Below, piece by piece: positions 50,344-62,200 of a stretch of 64,000 nt of DNA. The notes under the pieces were generated by a model. The model did no database searches, had not been told where the DNA came from, and saw nothing but the letters and a program-made list of their open reading frames with translations. The DNA is taken from contig VCCP01000002.1 in NCBI GenBank assembly GCA_005765155.1, positions 1,426,001 through 1,490,000 on the forward strand. Direction: 5' to 3'. Numbering within the stretch: the first letter of the stretch is position 1; every line of letters begins with the position of its first letter. A program made the position numbers and the translations under genes. Source of the stretch: Zelopaecilomyces penicillatus (taxonomy: Eukaryota > Ascomycota > Sordariomycetes > Hypocreales > Pseudodiploosporaceae).

Positions 50344-52130
50344 ACGATTTCCGATTTTGTTATGGGATAGTTAGGCACATGGTAATGAATTTTTCAAATC
50401 TTGTTACGATTTCTTTCCATTCTTCATGGACACAGACAACACACACACACATAAGAAACAAAAAGGGGGAGGAGGGGTGGCAATGGGCTGAGTGAGCAGT
50501 GATGATGTCAAATGAAAGACATGTGCGATAGTGCTGGTAGTAAAGCTACTTGAGTCTTTGATGTAATGAATTCATTCATGAACAGTGTTGCTCTGGGTGA
50601 ATGAGAGTCAAGGGTGCTTTGAAGACTGCCATCAAAATGTCCAGTCCACGGCAACGTCAACGGATCGTTTCAGGTCCAGGAGCAATAGCGACACAGCTTG
50701 GGCAGAAATAACGCCCTAAACCCGACTTGAGTTGAAAGTGAGGTTGGCTAGAATGTGCCGGCCCCCCATGACGATGGTTGTAATAAAAGGAATGTAGTTA
50801 TTTATCCCGAGTTGTAGAATCTTTCGTAATTGTACTTCCTGACCAATTATGGCCGACGGATAAGCATATCCCAAGCCTCCCATTTGAACGCCTAGTTGAT
50901 CTGACCATATCTTGTGAGAAATCCCACGTACAGCCTATATGGGGGGGGCAACACTTATGATTCGCTTGGAACACCACAGATTGGCACGTAGCCCAGCCCT
51001 GCTTAGAATGCGAACCACCCGCGCAATGTGCAGCTTGTGTCGTTGGACGCCGCCTGGTGTACTGTATGTAACCTTTGCGTAGAGTGAGGGGTGTTTCGGG
51101 AGGGCCTCGAACCACAAAGCCCGACACTGAACGGTGGCGCCCGTTGGCTTGTCAGTGGAGTCTGAGAGCGCTAGCCGAGACTCACATTTTGCCGCTAATG
51201 AGGTGAAGCATTTCGCGGAGTTATCGAGGGGGAGGTCTGGAATGGTCAGCTGACTATTAATCAAGCTATGTTCAGCACCGTTCAGCACCGTTCACTACCG
51301 GCCGTTTTATGTTCAGAGGCCCGTCTGCCACTTTGTAGAAAGAACTCGTGTTGAAATATGGAAATGTTGAGTTGAATTGAAATCGAGGCAAGTGTTGATT
51401 TCATCAGCGCTGTGTGCACACGACACGATACCCCAGTCGACAGACTTTCACATGATAGCGAGTTGGCAAGCACCAAGAGGACCCTTGGAGGTGGGGCTAA
51501 GCTCAACATTGTACGAGACGAGTTAGTAGAGTTTACAGGGCATATTTAGATGAGAAAATGGCTTGCTGGAGTTGACTTTCAATTCGTTATTTCATTACCT
51601 AGTTAGTGCCTTGATCCCCTTGCAGCACGGAATTGTGCATGCTTATCAGTAGTACATATAGGAGAGAAGGCAATCGTGTCCGCCACGATGTGACGGAATT
51701 CTGAAGGGTTGCAGGCAAGAAAAGGCGGCTCGTCCTGCAGGCGATCGCCTATTGTTTCCCCAGCCCAGTGGGTTGATCCAGAGAGCTGGTCGCTAAAGGG
51801 TCGCCAAACGGCAGAGGAACCACCGCTGGAGAGCCGCGGGAGAGCCGCTGGAAGCCCCGGCGCACAGCTACCAAGGCAAGTGCGGCGGGGGATTGATGAA
51901 AAAAAGTGGACAAGCTGGCGTCTATTACCAACTCGTGCCCTCCTCCCAAGTCCGTCCTGCCAGCGACGGAGAGAAGCTTCTGCTCTCTTCTTCCTGCTTG
52001 AGCCGAAAGACACCAAAGAAAAAAAACGTTGAGCCGAAGGGAAGCTAGCACAATTGTCAGCCTGTCAGCCCAGCTCTCGATTGTTGCCCCCTTGCCTTTC
52101 ATTTCATTGCCTTCTTAAACCGGGCCATTG

Positions 52131-52156
52131 CCCCCCCCCCCCCCCCCCCCCCCCCC
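52131..52156 (+). repeat. Poly(C)26 tract upstream of CHO2
   Basis: 26 consecutive C about 0.5 kb before the CHO2 start codon. Confidence 0.9.
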
Positions 52157-52199
52157 GCCTCTCTCTCCTCGACTCGGTGCACAATTCTTGTTCGTATAG

Positions 52200-52226
52200 A
52201 TGCTTTTGGTCGCCCGTCGAATGTAA
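52200..52226 (+). promoter_or_regulatory. Candidate short upstream open reading frame of CHO2
   Basis: ATG at 52200 opens an 8-codon frame (MLLVARRM) closed by TAA at 52224-52226. It is followed by 434 nt without any ATG before the CHO2 start. If transcription begins upstream of 52200 this would be the only uORF. No transcript start is known. Confidence 0.35.
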
Positions 52227-52660
52227 CGATCTTGTCCCTTCTGCACCTAGGCGGATCCCCCCTCCCCGAGCAAAAGACCCTTCCCCCCGTCCAAGCACCA
52301 CAGAGCAGCCCGTTCTCTCAACAAACGGTTCGCTGCACCGTGATTGGGCATTCAACAGCCCAAGGGGACACCTTCGCTAGATAAGCACGCAATCAAAATC
52401 CTTTCTTATTAAAACGGCTTGGGTCGCCCTCTTTGCGTCGGTTTCGAGTCTTTTTTGCTGTGCTCGACCAGTCTCCCCTGGCTTGTGTCATCGTCGTCGT
52501 CGTCAACTGAATCAGACCTGCGAGCGCTGCTCTTCACCCCCTTCCGTCCGCCATTCAATCGGGGTCCTCCCCCCCCTCCCCCACTGAGACGGCCCCCCCA
52601 GCCCGCAAAGAGATCGAAAGAAAGAAAGTAACTGGTCTCCAATCCTACGTCGTGCCCACC

Positions 52661-55600
52661 ATGAGCACGGCCGCCGAAGACCGTCCATCCCCCGCCGAGT
52701 TGCGGCACCGGCAACCCCGACAACAGTCGCCGGATGTGCGGGGGGACGGTAGCGCTGACGCCGTGCATGCATCGCCGAAGGATTCCCAGTTTGTCGCGGG
52801 GGACGACGCCCCGGACGACACGCGGGGAAAAAAGACTTTTGGCCGGACGCCGGATGGTACAGGTGTGTGATAGCCTGATTTGCGTTGCGTTGCGCTGCGT
52901 TGCAGTGATTTGTTTGGGCGTGTGATGCTGGTGAACATAACTGACTGCTGGTTGGCTGACGCTTTTTTCTCATGGACGAATAGTTTTCGTTGTGCCCACC
53001 ACGCATGACATGGTGTCACAGCTGCTGGATCCTCGACAGCCCAAGAATTTCTCCGATCTGGCCGTTTTAGAAATCTTGGCTCTTCATATTCTGCTGGCGT
53101 ACCTGCTCCCTTCAACATGGAAACCATACGTTTTCGCCGCCATTTTCCTCTTCTGGAGAGCCTCCTACAACATTGGAATCGGTGTTCTTCTAACCATCCA
53201 GTCCAACCACCGCCGCCTCATTACCTGGGCTCAGCGCTGGAGGCTTTTTGAGAACCCAAAAGATGGGAACAATCCTCGCCCAAGGCTGTACAACTTCTTG
53301 AAGCGGGAGTTGGAGGCCAAAATTCCCGAGGACTATAAGTTCGAAGAGGCCCCCATCGAGTACAACACATGGTTGGTTTTCCGCAGGGTTGTTGATTTGA
53401 TCTTGATGTGTGACTTCGCCTCCTACTGCCTGTTCGCTATTGTCTGCGGCCACACACCGCAGGGTGAGAGTGCTCTCGTGTGTATCTCACGATGGTCCCT
53501 TGGTATTGCCCTCATTGGCTTCAATCTGTGGGTGAAGCTCGACGCCCACCGTGTTGTCAAGGATTTCGCTTGGTACTGGGGTGACTTTTTCTATCTCATC
53601 GATCAGGATCTGACCTTTGATGGTGTCTTTGAGATGGCTCCTCACCCCATGTATTCGATTGGATATGCCGGTTACTATGGTATCTCCATGATGGCTGCCA
53701 GCTATGAAGTGCTCTTCATTTCTGTCCTCGCCCATATCGCCCAGTTTGCTTTCCTCGTGATCGTCGAGAATCCTCACATCGAAAAGATCTACAACCCTCC
53801 CCCGCCCCGAGAAAGAGCCGTAACCCGGAGCCAGAGCGATCCCACTGTGACAATTCAGATGCCCATCAACGAAAACCCGGATCAGTCGGCAGGCCTAGTC
53901 TCCAAGAAGGATTCCCCAGCCCCAGTTCATAATCTCGTCGGCCTGAATAACATGGACATGTTCCGAGTGCCTGACTTTGTTGTTGTCGTTCTTCCCCTGT
54001 ATGTCGCAGGTCTTACACTTGCGACACCGACAACTCCGCTCTGGCAAGGCATTTTCGTTGCACATGCCTTGGTGTGGCGGATATGGTATCATCTGGGCCT
54101 TGGCATCATACTGGACCAGCAATCCAAGACTAAAATGTGGACCCGCCATTTCCTCAAGTTCGGTGAGAGCATCGGTGAGGCGTGGCGTCAGTGGAAGGGC
54201 ATGTATCATATCAGCATGGTCATGTGCTACGCCTCATTTATTGCGGCCTGCTGGAAGATGTACTCGCCCCCTGAGGATTGGGGATACGGGTTAGTGATGC
54301 TCAAGCACGTCCTAGGAGCTGGCCTGGTTGCCTTGCAGCTTTGGACAGCGTTCAGTGTGTATGACTCTCTTGGTGAATTTGGCTGGTTCTGTGGTGATTT
54401 CTTCTTCGACCACCAGGCTAAACTCACCTACACCTCCATCTACCGTTTCCTCAATAACCCCGAGAGAGTATTTGGTACAGCTGGTATTTGGGGCGCAGCT
54501 CTGATTACTTGGAGCCGACCAATCTTCATCATGGCTCTGATCACCCAGATTCTCAGTGCTATTTTCATTTCGTATGTTGAGAGACCCCATATGCAAAAGA
54601 TATACGGCAGAAGTCTGCGACCGGAGGCCGGTCTTACCAAGTTCATCAAGCGGTCTCTACCTCCACCTGTCAAGGGATGGCAGGAGAGTGTGGACAAGGT
54701 TATCGATGAAACTTCTCACTTTGTTGAAGATTTCCTTGACAGTGCTCGGCCTATGTTTGCCTCTGGAGTCAAGACCATTGTCCGAGACACTTCCGCCCTG
54801 TTCAACATGGCACCAGCTCGACTTACCATTACCAGAATTGCAGCTGATCTGGCTGGTCTTGATCCCAAGCACTACTCACTGTCCATCGAGGGCACTCCCT
54901 CCCTAGAATCAGCGGCTAGAGAGCGGGCTACCGGGAAGGAAAGCCTCACGGGCAGGTTCCCGAAGGCTGTCAAGACGATGATTTATGAGTACGGCACTTC
55001 TCTAAGTGTCAAGTGGCGGGCTCCCGCAAATCACAGCAAGAAAGATTGGATCGGTCTGTACATGGTTACGGACAATCGTTCCCGTGAATCAACCGAGGTC
55101 TCTACGCTTGGACGATGGGCTCCCACAAGCTCCGGCTCCTACGATGCGTTGACGGCTGACATTAACATTACCACACCAGAGCATAGCGTGCCCACTGCTG
55201 ATTCCTCATACCCAGATATGGTCGAGGGCGAAGTTGTATTCCAGGGCGACAAGCTGTGGTGGACCCAAGGCGTATTTGAGTTCCGGTACCATCACGATGG
55301 CGGCCACACGGCCATGGCCATTTCAGAGCCCTTTGAGATCCGCATTGGCAAGTTTGACGAGGAAGACGTCGACGTGGACAGCAAGGGGATGTACGCCAGG
55401 GCTGTCGAGTCGGCCATCCTGCCCGTGATCCAGAACTGCCTCGACCGTGACCCCGATATCGCCCCTAACACGGTGGATGAGGTTTTTGGCAGCCACGTTG
55501 AGCGCGATAGCAAGTATGCCAAGAGAGTTGTGTACGCCATCCGGGAGATGTTTGGCATTGAGTTTGCGCCAGCAGTTGTGCTGGCCGATCGGAACGTCAG

Positions 55601-55794
55601 GAAGCTTGCCTGGAGAATATGCAATGCCAAGGAAGTGCTTGTGAGTTTGGTTCCATCTCTAGCAAATATTTTCACTTTCTATTAAGGAGATTCAAGGCTA
55701 ACCGCGATTTTACCCCATACAGGCACCTTATAGCATGTCGCATTCCAAGGGCACGACCACACCTGCCACTCAAGAGTACGCAGAGAAAGTATAG
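52661..55794 (+). CDS. cho2: Phosphatidylethanolamine N-methyltransferase (Cho2)
   Basis: ER membrane enzyme that transfers the first methyl group from S-adenosylmethionine to phosphatidylethanolamine on the way to phosphatidylcholine. Exons 52661-52862, 52984-55640 and 55723-55794 are in phase and give 976 aa, a normal length for filamentous fungi. A charged N-terminus (FGRTPDG) is spliced to TVFVVPTTHDMVSQLLDPRQ. Two related multi-span methyltransferase halves follow: the first ends around EMAPHPMYSIGYAGYYG and ENPHIEKIY; the second around FLNNPERVFGTAGIWG and ERPHMQKIYG. A long soluble C-terminal domain contains the WIGLY and TQGVFEFRYHH segments. The start is in good context (GCCCACCATGAG) after an ATG-free stretch. 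The last exon encodes 23 residues. Confidence 0.95.
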
Positions 55795-57811
55795 CTTTTC
55801 AAGTTCAAGATTATTGTGGAGAACAAGGACCTGGAGCTGGCAACAATTTATTAATTAACATGGGGCCTTTTGAGAGATTAAATGAAAATGAGTAGAATGA
55901 TACCACCGGAGCAAACGGCGTCTTCAAGAAAACGGCGGGATTGACTACAATAGGGGATAGGAAGTAGTAGCTTGAATAAAATTTGAATACAGCGATGTTT
56001 GCTTTAAGAGCGGATAGCTTGTAATGGCTGGCATTCCACAAAAAGTAGTATCTCTAACGAGGTTGATTACACGATTGATTCATGTTCATCTGGTTGCCTA
56101 GTCATGAACTGCCCTGAGGGTTGAGCCTTACGATTCTAGGGTCTGGGCATCTTTCCCTATTCGCAACATATTAATCGTACATGAGTAGCCCTTGGACAGA
56201 AATACAGCAAATATTATTTTAGGCACAGCACAGGTGGTACGATAATAGTAAATCCTCATCGTCTTTTCTCCATACTTAGGATCGGGCGAGGTGGGGGTCA
56301 ATGAGATTCTGGCCGAATCGAAAGTGGATGTTGTATGGGGTTTCCGGGGGATGCCTATGTGGGGTTCGTGACTTGTGTCCCAAAGGGGGGGGGGCATCGA
56401 CTCGGCTGTGGCGATTCAGGCACACGTTACAAGGGGAAAGGGTCCCTCTCTGGTCTGGTAATTCAAGGACGGAGGAATAGGCGGTGCCTTGCATGCTATG
56501 GGATGGTATGGTGATACAGAGAGAGGCTAGGTTGGAATTGTGGTAGTGCAGGGTCATTGATGCAAGGCACGTACCCTGTAGTAGGATGGAATGGGCCGAA
56601 TGGTCGTGGTAGATGTCACCTGCCCGATACTGGCGGCTACCTTGAATGGGTGAGAGTTTGGAGATATGTCGTTGGCTCCTGCTGGTTCCTGATGGAAGGG
56701 ATTTGAAATCAACTGGTGGGGTGGTTATCTGTTGGATTGATCAATTTGTTGGCAGATATATTGAATGAGAGATTTAACAGACTATTGAACCGATTAATGG
56801 CGGGCAAAGGATAAAACACGGGCATCTTATCAGAAGTCATCCACAGGTAACAGACAGACAGAGAAAGAAAGAAAAGAACGCACTAGCATCAATGTCATCA
56901 ATGTCATCATTCAATGATGCCTCCCAGTTCCAACCTTCCTTGTATGTTCTTTCCTCGACCGGACAATTATTTCTCAGCGAGTCAGGCGTAAGCGCTGACC
57001 CAGATCCCCTGAAAGGTTCCTTGCCTTCCCCTTCCCCTTGCCCCCCCCCACCTTCCCCAGCCCGTTAGTTAGCCAGCCCCCCAAACAGGGCCCCCGGGGA
57101 AAACGAAGTCCAGCCCTTTTTTCCCAAATCAAATCGCTGTCCACCAGCCAACTTGCATCCCCCACACAAAGAGCGGCGGCTGTTGGATGCAGAGGCGTCG
57201 CCTGTCAGCCACTCATTCAGTCAGCGCTTTGTCTGAACTAAACGTCTTTGTGTGTTTGTTTAAAGTTGCTCGCTCGCGCGCGCCAAAGATGAATCATCGA
57301 GATTGGATATGCTTGTTTTGCTTGGAATCTTTTAACTCTTGAGAAATCACACATTAGCTGCTGCTGCATCGGGGTTTTTTTCTGTCTCTCAACAATCTTT
57401 CTCATTTATTTATTCATTCATCATAATTCCCTCTGACGCCATAATTACAGCAAAGAGTTCTCTCAAAACTACCTACAGATTCGTGCTCAGATTTTGCAAG
57501 GAACTCTGCCGCTCTGCCCCCCACTCGGATCCCACTTTGGTCCCACGTCTATCCCACCTTGAAATTTCAGGGGGAACCCCGACGGACGACCATCCAGTGC
57601 AACTGGAGTTGACGCGCGACAACGTGCTACTGTGACATCCCAGCAGGCTGATTCCTCAGTCAGCATCACTGGTGCGGTTACATTCACGATTCCTCTCGAT
57701 TGACTGCCGTGCCTTAAAGCATCGCGGCCGCGCTCTGGATTTCTTCCCTCACTCTCTTCGCAATCCAATCCCCTCGCCTATCTTGACGCCATCTCCAGAT
57801 CCGCCTCCACA
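55795..57811. other. Intergenic region before the lactonase-like gene
   Basis: About 2 kb. The left part is the CHO2 3' region; the right part from about 57312 to 57811 has no ATG and is pyrimidine-rich, so it is probably the leader of the next gene. A G-run lies near 56386. No gene is supported. Confidence 0.55.
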
Positions 57812-59255
57812 ATGTCTAACCATCGCCATCTCTCCATTGGCTTCGTCTCGTCGCTGCTGTTGACCGGTACCGTCGCGGCGAGCAACCTCGTTTATGTTTC
57901 TTCCTATAGCGGCGTTATTTCCACTCTGAATCTTACCACGACGGCTGGCCGTATCAACCAGCTCACCCCCATCAAGACCTCCAACGGCTGCGCTGCCAAT
58001 CCCTCTTGGCTAACACTGGATCGCCCCAATGCCGTCATGTACTGCACCGACGAGGGATTCGCCGGCCCTGACGGCTCCCTCTCATCTTTCAGAACCAACT
58101 CTGATGGCTCCCTGACGAGGCTTGGCCGGATCGCCACTCTCGGCGGCCCTGTTAGCGGCGTCAAATATGGCGAGAAGGGTCGTGGATTCGCTCTGGCTCA
58201 CTAGTAGGTTGAATTCCAAAAATGTCACATTATTCGTATTTGAACGGAGCACCTTGCTCTGTAGTGCAAAGCCAAAAGCCAAGACGGCGCCGCCCGATCT
58301 ATGTATGTGCAAGTTGCGCTGACATTCAACTTCTCAAACACAGCGGTGGATCAGGAGTTACCACGTGGGACATTAGCAACCCCTCCCAGCTCAAGGCTAT
58401 CGAGACCAAGAAGTTCAAGCTCGACAAGCCCGGTGCGGATCCTGGCCGACAGGAGGCTCCCCATCCTCATCAGTCCATCACGGACCCCTCGGGCAAGTTT
58501 GTGCTTGTCCCAGATCTGGGCTCTGATTCCGTCCGCGTCTTTTCAGTCAACTGTAAGACTCTCGCACTCAAGGATCTGCCTGCCTTGAATGTCAAGCCTG
58601 GCTCCGGCCCCAGACATGTAACCTTTGCCGTCAAGAACAACAAGACATTTATGTATCTTGTCACAGAGTTGGCAAACACCATCATCGGATACGAAGTCAC
58701 CTACCCGGCTGGTTCAATCAAGTTCCAGGAGCTGTTCACCATTGGAACCCACGGAAAGGGCAAGCCCACCCCCGCTGGTGCAGCGGCATCGGAAATTATC
58801 GTTTCTGTGAGTGAATTCTTTCTCCCTGATCCACCTGTCATGTTTGGCAATCGTGGGAATGGCATGACTTTTTGTGATGCATCGAACTGTGGCTGACACA
58901 AAACTTACCTCACCAGCCCGATAACAAATTCCTCATTGTGTCCCAGCGTGCCGAGAACCAATACAGAGTGCCCAACTTTAACCCCAACATTAGCGAGCAG
59001 ATCATCTCTGACCCGCTCATCAACTTCTCCATTGAGGCCAACGGCAATCTCAACCTGATCCAGGAGGTCGCCGCCGGTGGCAGGTTCCCTCGCCAGTTCT
59101 CCATCAACAAGGCCGGAAACCTCCTGGCAGTGGGTCTGCAGAAGGATGGTCGTGTCGTGTTCATCAAGCGTAATGTCCAGACCGGCATGCTTGGTGAGTT
59201 TGTGGCGTACTCTAACATTGAGGGCGAGATCACAACGGCCATCTTTGACGAGTAA
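57812..59255 (+). CDS. Secreted seven-bladed beta-propeller lactonase-like protein
   Basis: Predicted secreted protein of the 6-phosphogluconolactonase / carboxy-cis,cis-muconate cyclase-like lactonase family. Exons 57812-58203, 58344-58806 and 58917-59255 give 397 aa. A signal peptide is evident (FVSSLLLTGTVAA, probable cleavage near residue 23). Propeller motifs follow: NLVYVSSYSG, NPSWLTLDRPNAVMYC, APHPHQSITDPSGKFVLVPDLGSDSVRVF, GPRHVTF, TELANTIIGYEV, SPDNKFLIVSQR and GRFPRQFSINKAGNLLAVGLQKDGRV. These HPH, GPRH and PRQF histidine/arginine positions line the active face in family members. The splice joins are in phase (ALAHY-GGSGVTTWD and IIVS-PDNKFLIVS). About 500 nt before the ATG has no other ATG. 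The substrate is unknown. Confidence 0.88.
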
Positions 59256-62200
59256 AAGGGGCCAGCTCTAGAGCTCTGCGGAGGACGGGGGGACGGCATA
59301 CTGGCCATCGACATGATGAACGACCACATCTTGGAGGCACCGACAGGCCGAGCGATGAGCCGAATGTACATATGCGCACCGCGCACCAAACAATCTATAT
59401 ACCTACGTACATACATAGCAACATGGTTTGTCCCAATACATGAAAACAGCCCATATTAGCGCTGTCTAAAGCTGTATCGAGACTTTCATGTCTCCGTCCT
59501 CGTACATAAGTGTGTGTGTGTGTGTGACTAGTAGTGTTGATCGATGTGGGTATGCGCCTTGACTCTTACAGATATAGATACGGATACGGAGGGTGAGTAT
59601 TATTGGAGCTGATTCAAGCGGGCGAGCTTGGAAGCTACAACACTACTCGTTCCTGACACCAAGCTCCTCATTTCAACGATGACACGGGAAGGCAGTCTCT
59701 TGGATGAGCTCCTGGATAGGCTCGCACGGCCTCATGCGAGCACCGCCCCTCTTTGCCAATACCGTAATGGTTCAGACGAAGACAGGGTCCTTCAGCCGCA
59801 TGCGGGAAGCTGTGCGATGGGAAATGCGCAAGTGCAACGACAGTGCTTGGCCCTACGAACGGTTGAGTTAGGTTGTCGGGACAGGAGGAGGCCAAGGATT
59901 CAATGATGTTTACCGTCGCAGTGGTCTTGTGCTTGTTGAAGGGGGGGGTGTCATTGTGCCAAAATTAGTGCCAAGTAAGGTAACGTTAGAGACGTCGTAC
60001 ATCGTACCTACGCAGGTCAAGGCATGTATGTACTTCATGTATTGTATTTACCTACATGGTCCATGCCATGGCGCTGCAGCGCTTTTCTGTGACAACGTTC
60101 ATGTCAATCAAGCCTTGGCCTATAGGTGTATGTGTTGTTCGTGACAAGAGACAGAAAGCACGGTTACAGAGCAGGGCTACGCTTTCCTCCCATTTCTCCG
60201 AGGCCTTGGTATTTCAGCCATGGGAAAGGGAGGGGGGGGATGATGAGGGGAGTTTGCATTATAAAACCACGTAGGTAATGTATGCAGAGAGTATTGTTCG
60301 AGGTACACGCGGCTCGTAGGAAATGGCCAATGCCGTCGTCGATGTTGTCGTCAGAGCTTATGAACATGGTCATGGTCCAGGTCGTAATAGATCATCTAGG
60401 GCCAGCCTCGAAAGGGTTTCTCTTGCTGGGTTCTCGGTGGCGCTGCCACGTTTGGGGGATGGACGGCACGAACTTCCAGAATGATGCCAGGGCAGCGGGT
60501 TCATGTTGGTAGGTGCCACAGCGAACTACCAGGGGCTCATCAGGCACTAGAGGGGCATGCTACAGGGGGGGGCTCTAAGTTGCCCTATGCCATCCCAAAC
60601 TCGAACTCCCCTTGAAAACTCCGAGTCTATGGGATCCAATGAGCAGCGCAGCGCAGCCCGTAGGGCGTTAGGGCGTCAAGGCGTTTAGGGGTGGTGAACT
60701 AAAAGGGGGGGTGTTCGAGGGGGCATTTGGTCCTGGAGCCCCCAAATGTCCTGGTCCAGGTACCCAGTTCGATTCTGATGGCTGGTCGGCGTCCATCTGG
60801 GCGGTAGCCTACCAGAAAGCTCTGCATGGCAGCCACCGATGGCGCTTTTGGGTGAGCTGGGAACAGTTCGAGATTGGAGGAAGGGGGGTGGGGGGTGTTG
60901 TGTTGGTAGACTGGCTGTGATGTCAGGTTTCTACTACGTACGCACTCACGACATGTCCGCAGGCCTGCAATAGTGTAGCAGTGTGTAGTGTGTACAAGTG
61001 CGAATGCGAGTGCTGTGTGAACTTGCTCAATCAAGACAAGAGGTGCGATGAGAGACACACCCGACAGGGCTGTCCCATCACCTGTCAAGATAAACGCACT
61101 ATCACGGCGTGGGGCGCCACGGCACGTGTCCTGCGGCCTTCGGTATTTGATGAATAGCGTAGTCCGTCCCTCCTCCCCCCAGATAGATCCAAACCGCAGC
61201 AGCCGTAGCGGCGGGGTGCGGACAATTTCGCGAGTTGAAACAGCGCCCTAGGCTGGAATTGAAGGGCTTCATGGGTCCTAGGCCGCCCGTGGGATGGATT
61301 AGCCCAAAGGCTAAATAATGGAAAAGGAGGCGTTTTCTTTGCACAACGCAACAGGGCGCGGGGGCTGAAAACAGACTGAAAGAACATTGTCCAGGTGAAC
61401 GGGCAGGCATGGCAGAGCATGACAGGGCAGAACAGGGCATGACAGGGCAAGGCACAGAGCACAAGGCATTGGTTAACGCAATTGGGCCGAAGGCGGCGGG
61501 AGCGAATGCTAAAGAGTCATGTAAACGGGATCTTCCTGATGCGTTTGAGGCGGCGGAAGCGAATGCGAACAATCGTTCCGATAGGATCGTCATGGAGGGG
61601 GGCGTTGCGAAGAGAGATATCAGCTTTCAATGACTTGGATGGACCTAGTGATAACGTATTTTCGAGCACGGCAGGTAGACATCCTTCAAGGCAAAGGGTT
61701 TGGCGTTTGAGAACCTGAACCCGGACCTGGGGAGAGTTCGGCGGTTCCAGATCTGACTGGTGTTGCAACCCTGCCCTGCCAGGCTTGGTGGCCGCAAATC
61801 GTTCATTCGTTACGAGCTAGCATCAAACATCAAAGAAAAGAACAAGCGCCATCTAGGAGAAATAGCCTCGATTTCTCAACGGTGGTTTGAGTTCGGTATA
61901 CCGGCAGGGTGCGGAAGCCGAGGCACATCCCTAAACAAGAAATATCAGTGCTAGATTGCCTGTGCTTGCCCTTTGAGTGATACCGTTGGTGACTAGTTGC
62001 GATACTGGGCGATGGTGGCGGTGAGCCGGGTCATGATGATGAAGGGGGGGTTGAAACTGGGTGATAAACCAGTGATGCTGGATGAATGTAAGATACAAGT
62101 CTTTTGATGCAGGTTTCTTAGTCGTACCGTGTTTTCTCTCTTGCGGTCTAGAGATGAGCAGGGCAAGACCGGTGGGCAGGGGCGGCAACGCTCCTTCCAG

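Larger units (their letters stand above)
50344..52660. other. Intergenic region upstream of CHO2
   Basis: About 2.3 kb with no supportable gene. The right half includes a poly(C)26 tract (52131-52156), a pyrimidine-rich leader, and a (GTC)n run near 52490-52505. From 52224 to the CHO2 start at 52661 there is no ATG, which supports the chosen start. Confidence 0.55.

Noticed and set aside
61102..61593. 163-codon minus-strand frame
   Set aside because: Driven by the imperfect CATGACAGGGCA repeat. No domain or splice structure is visible.
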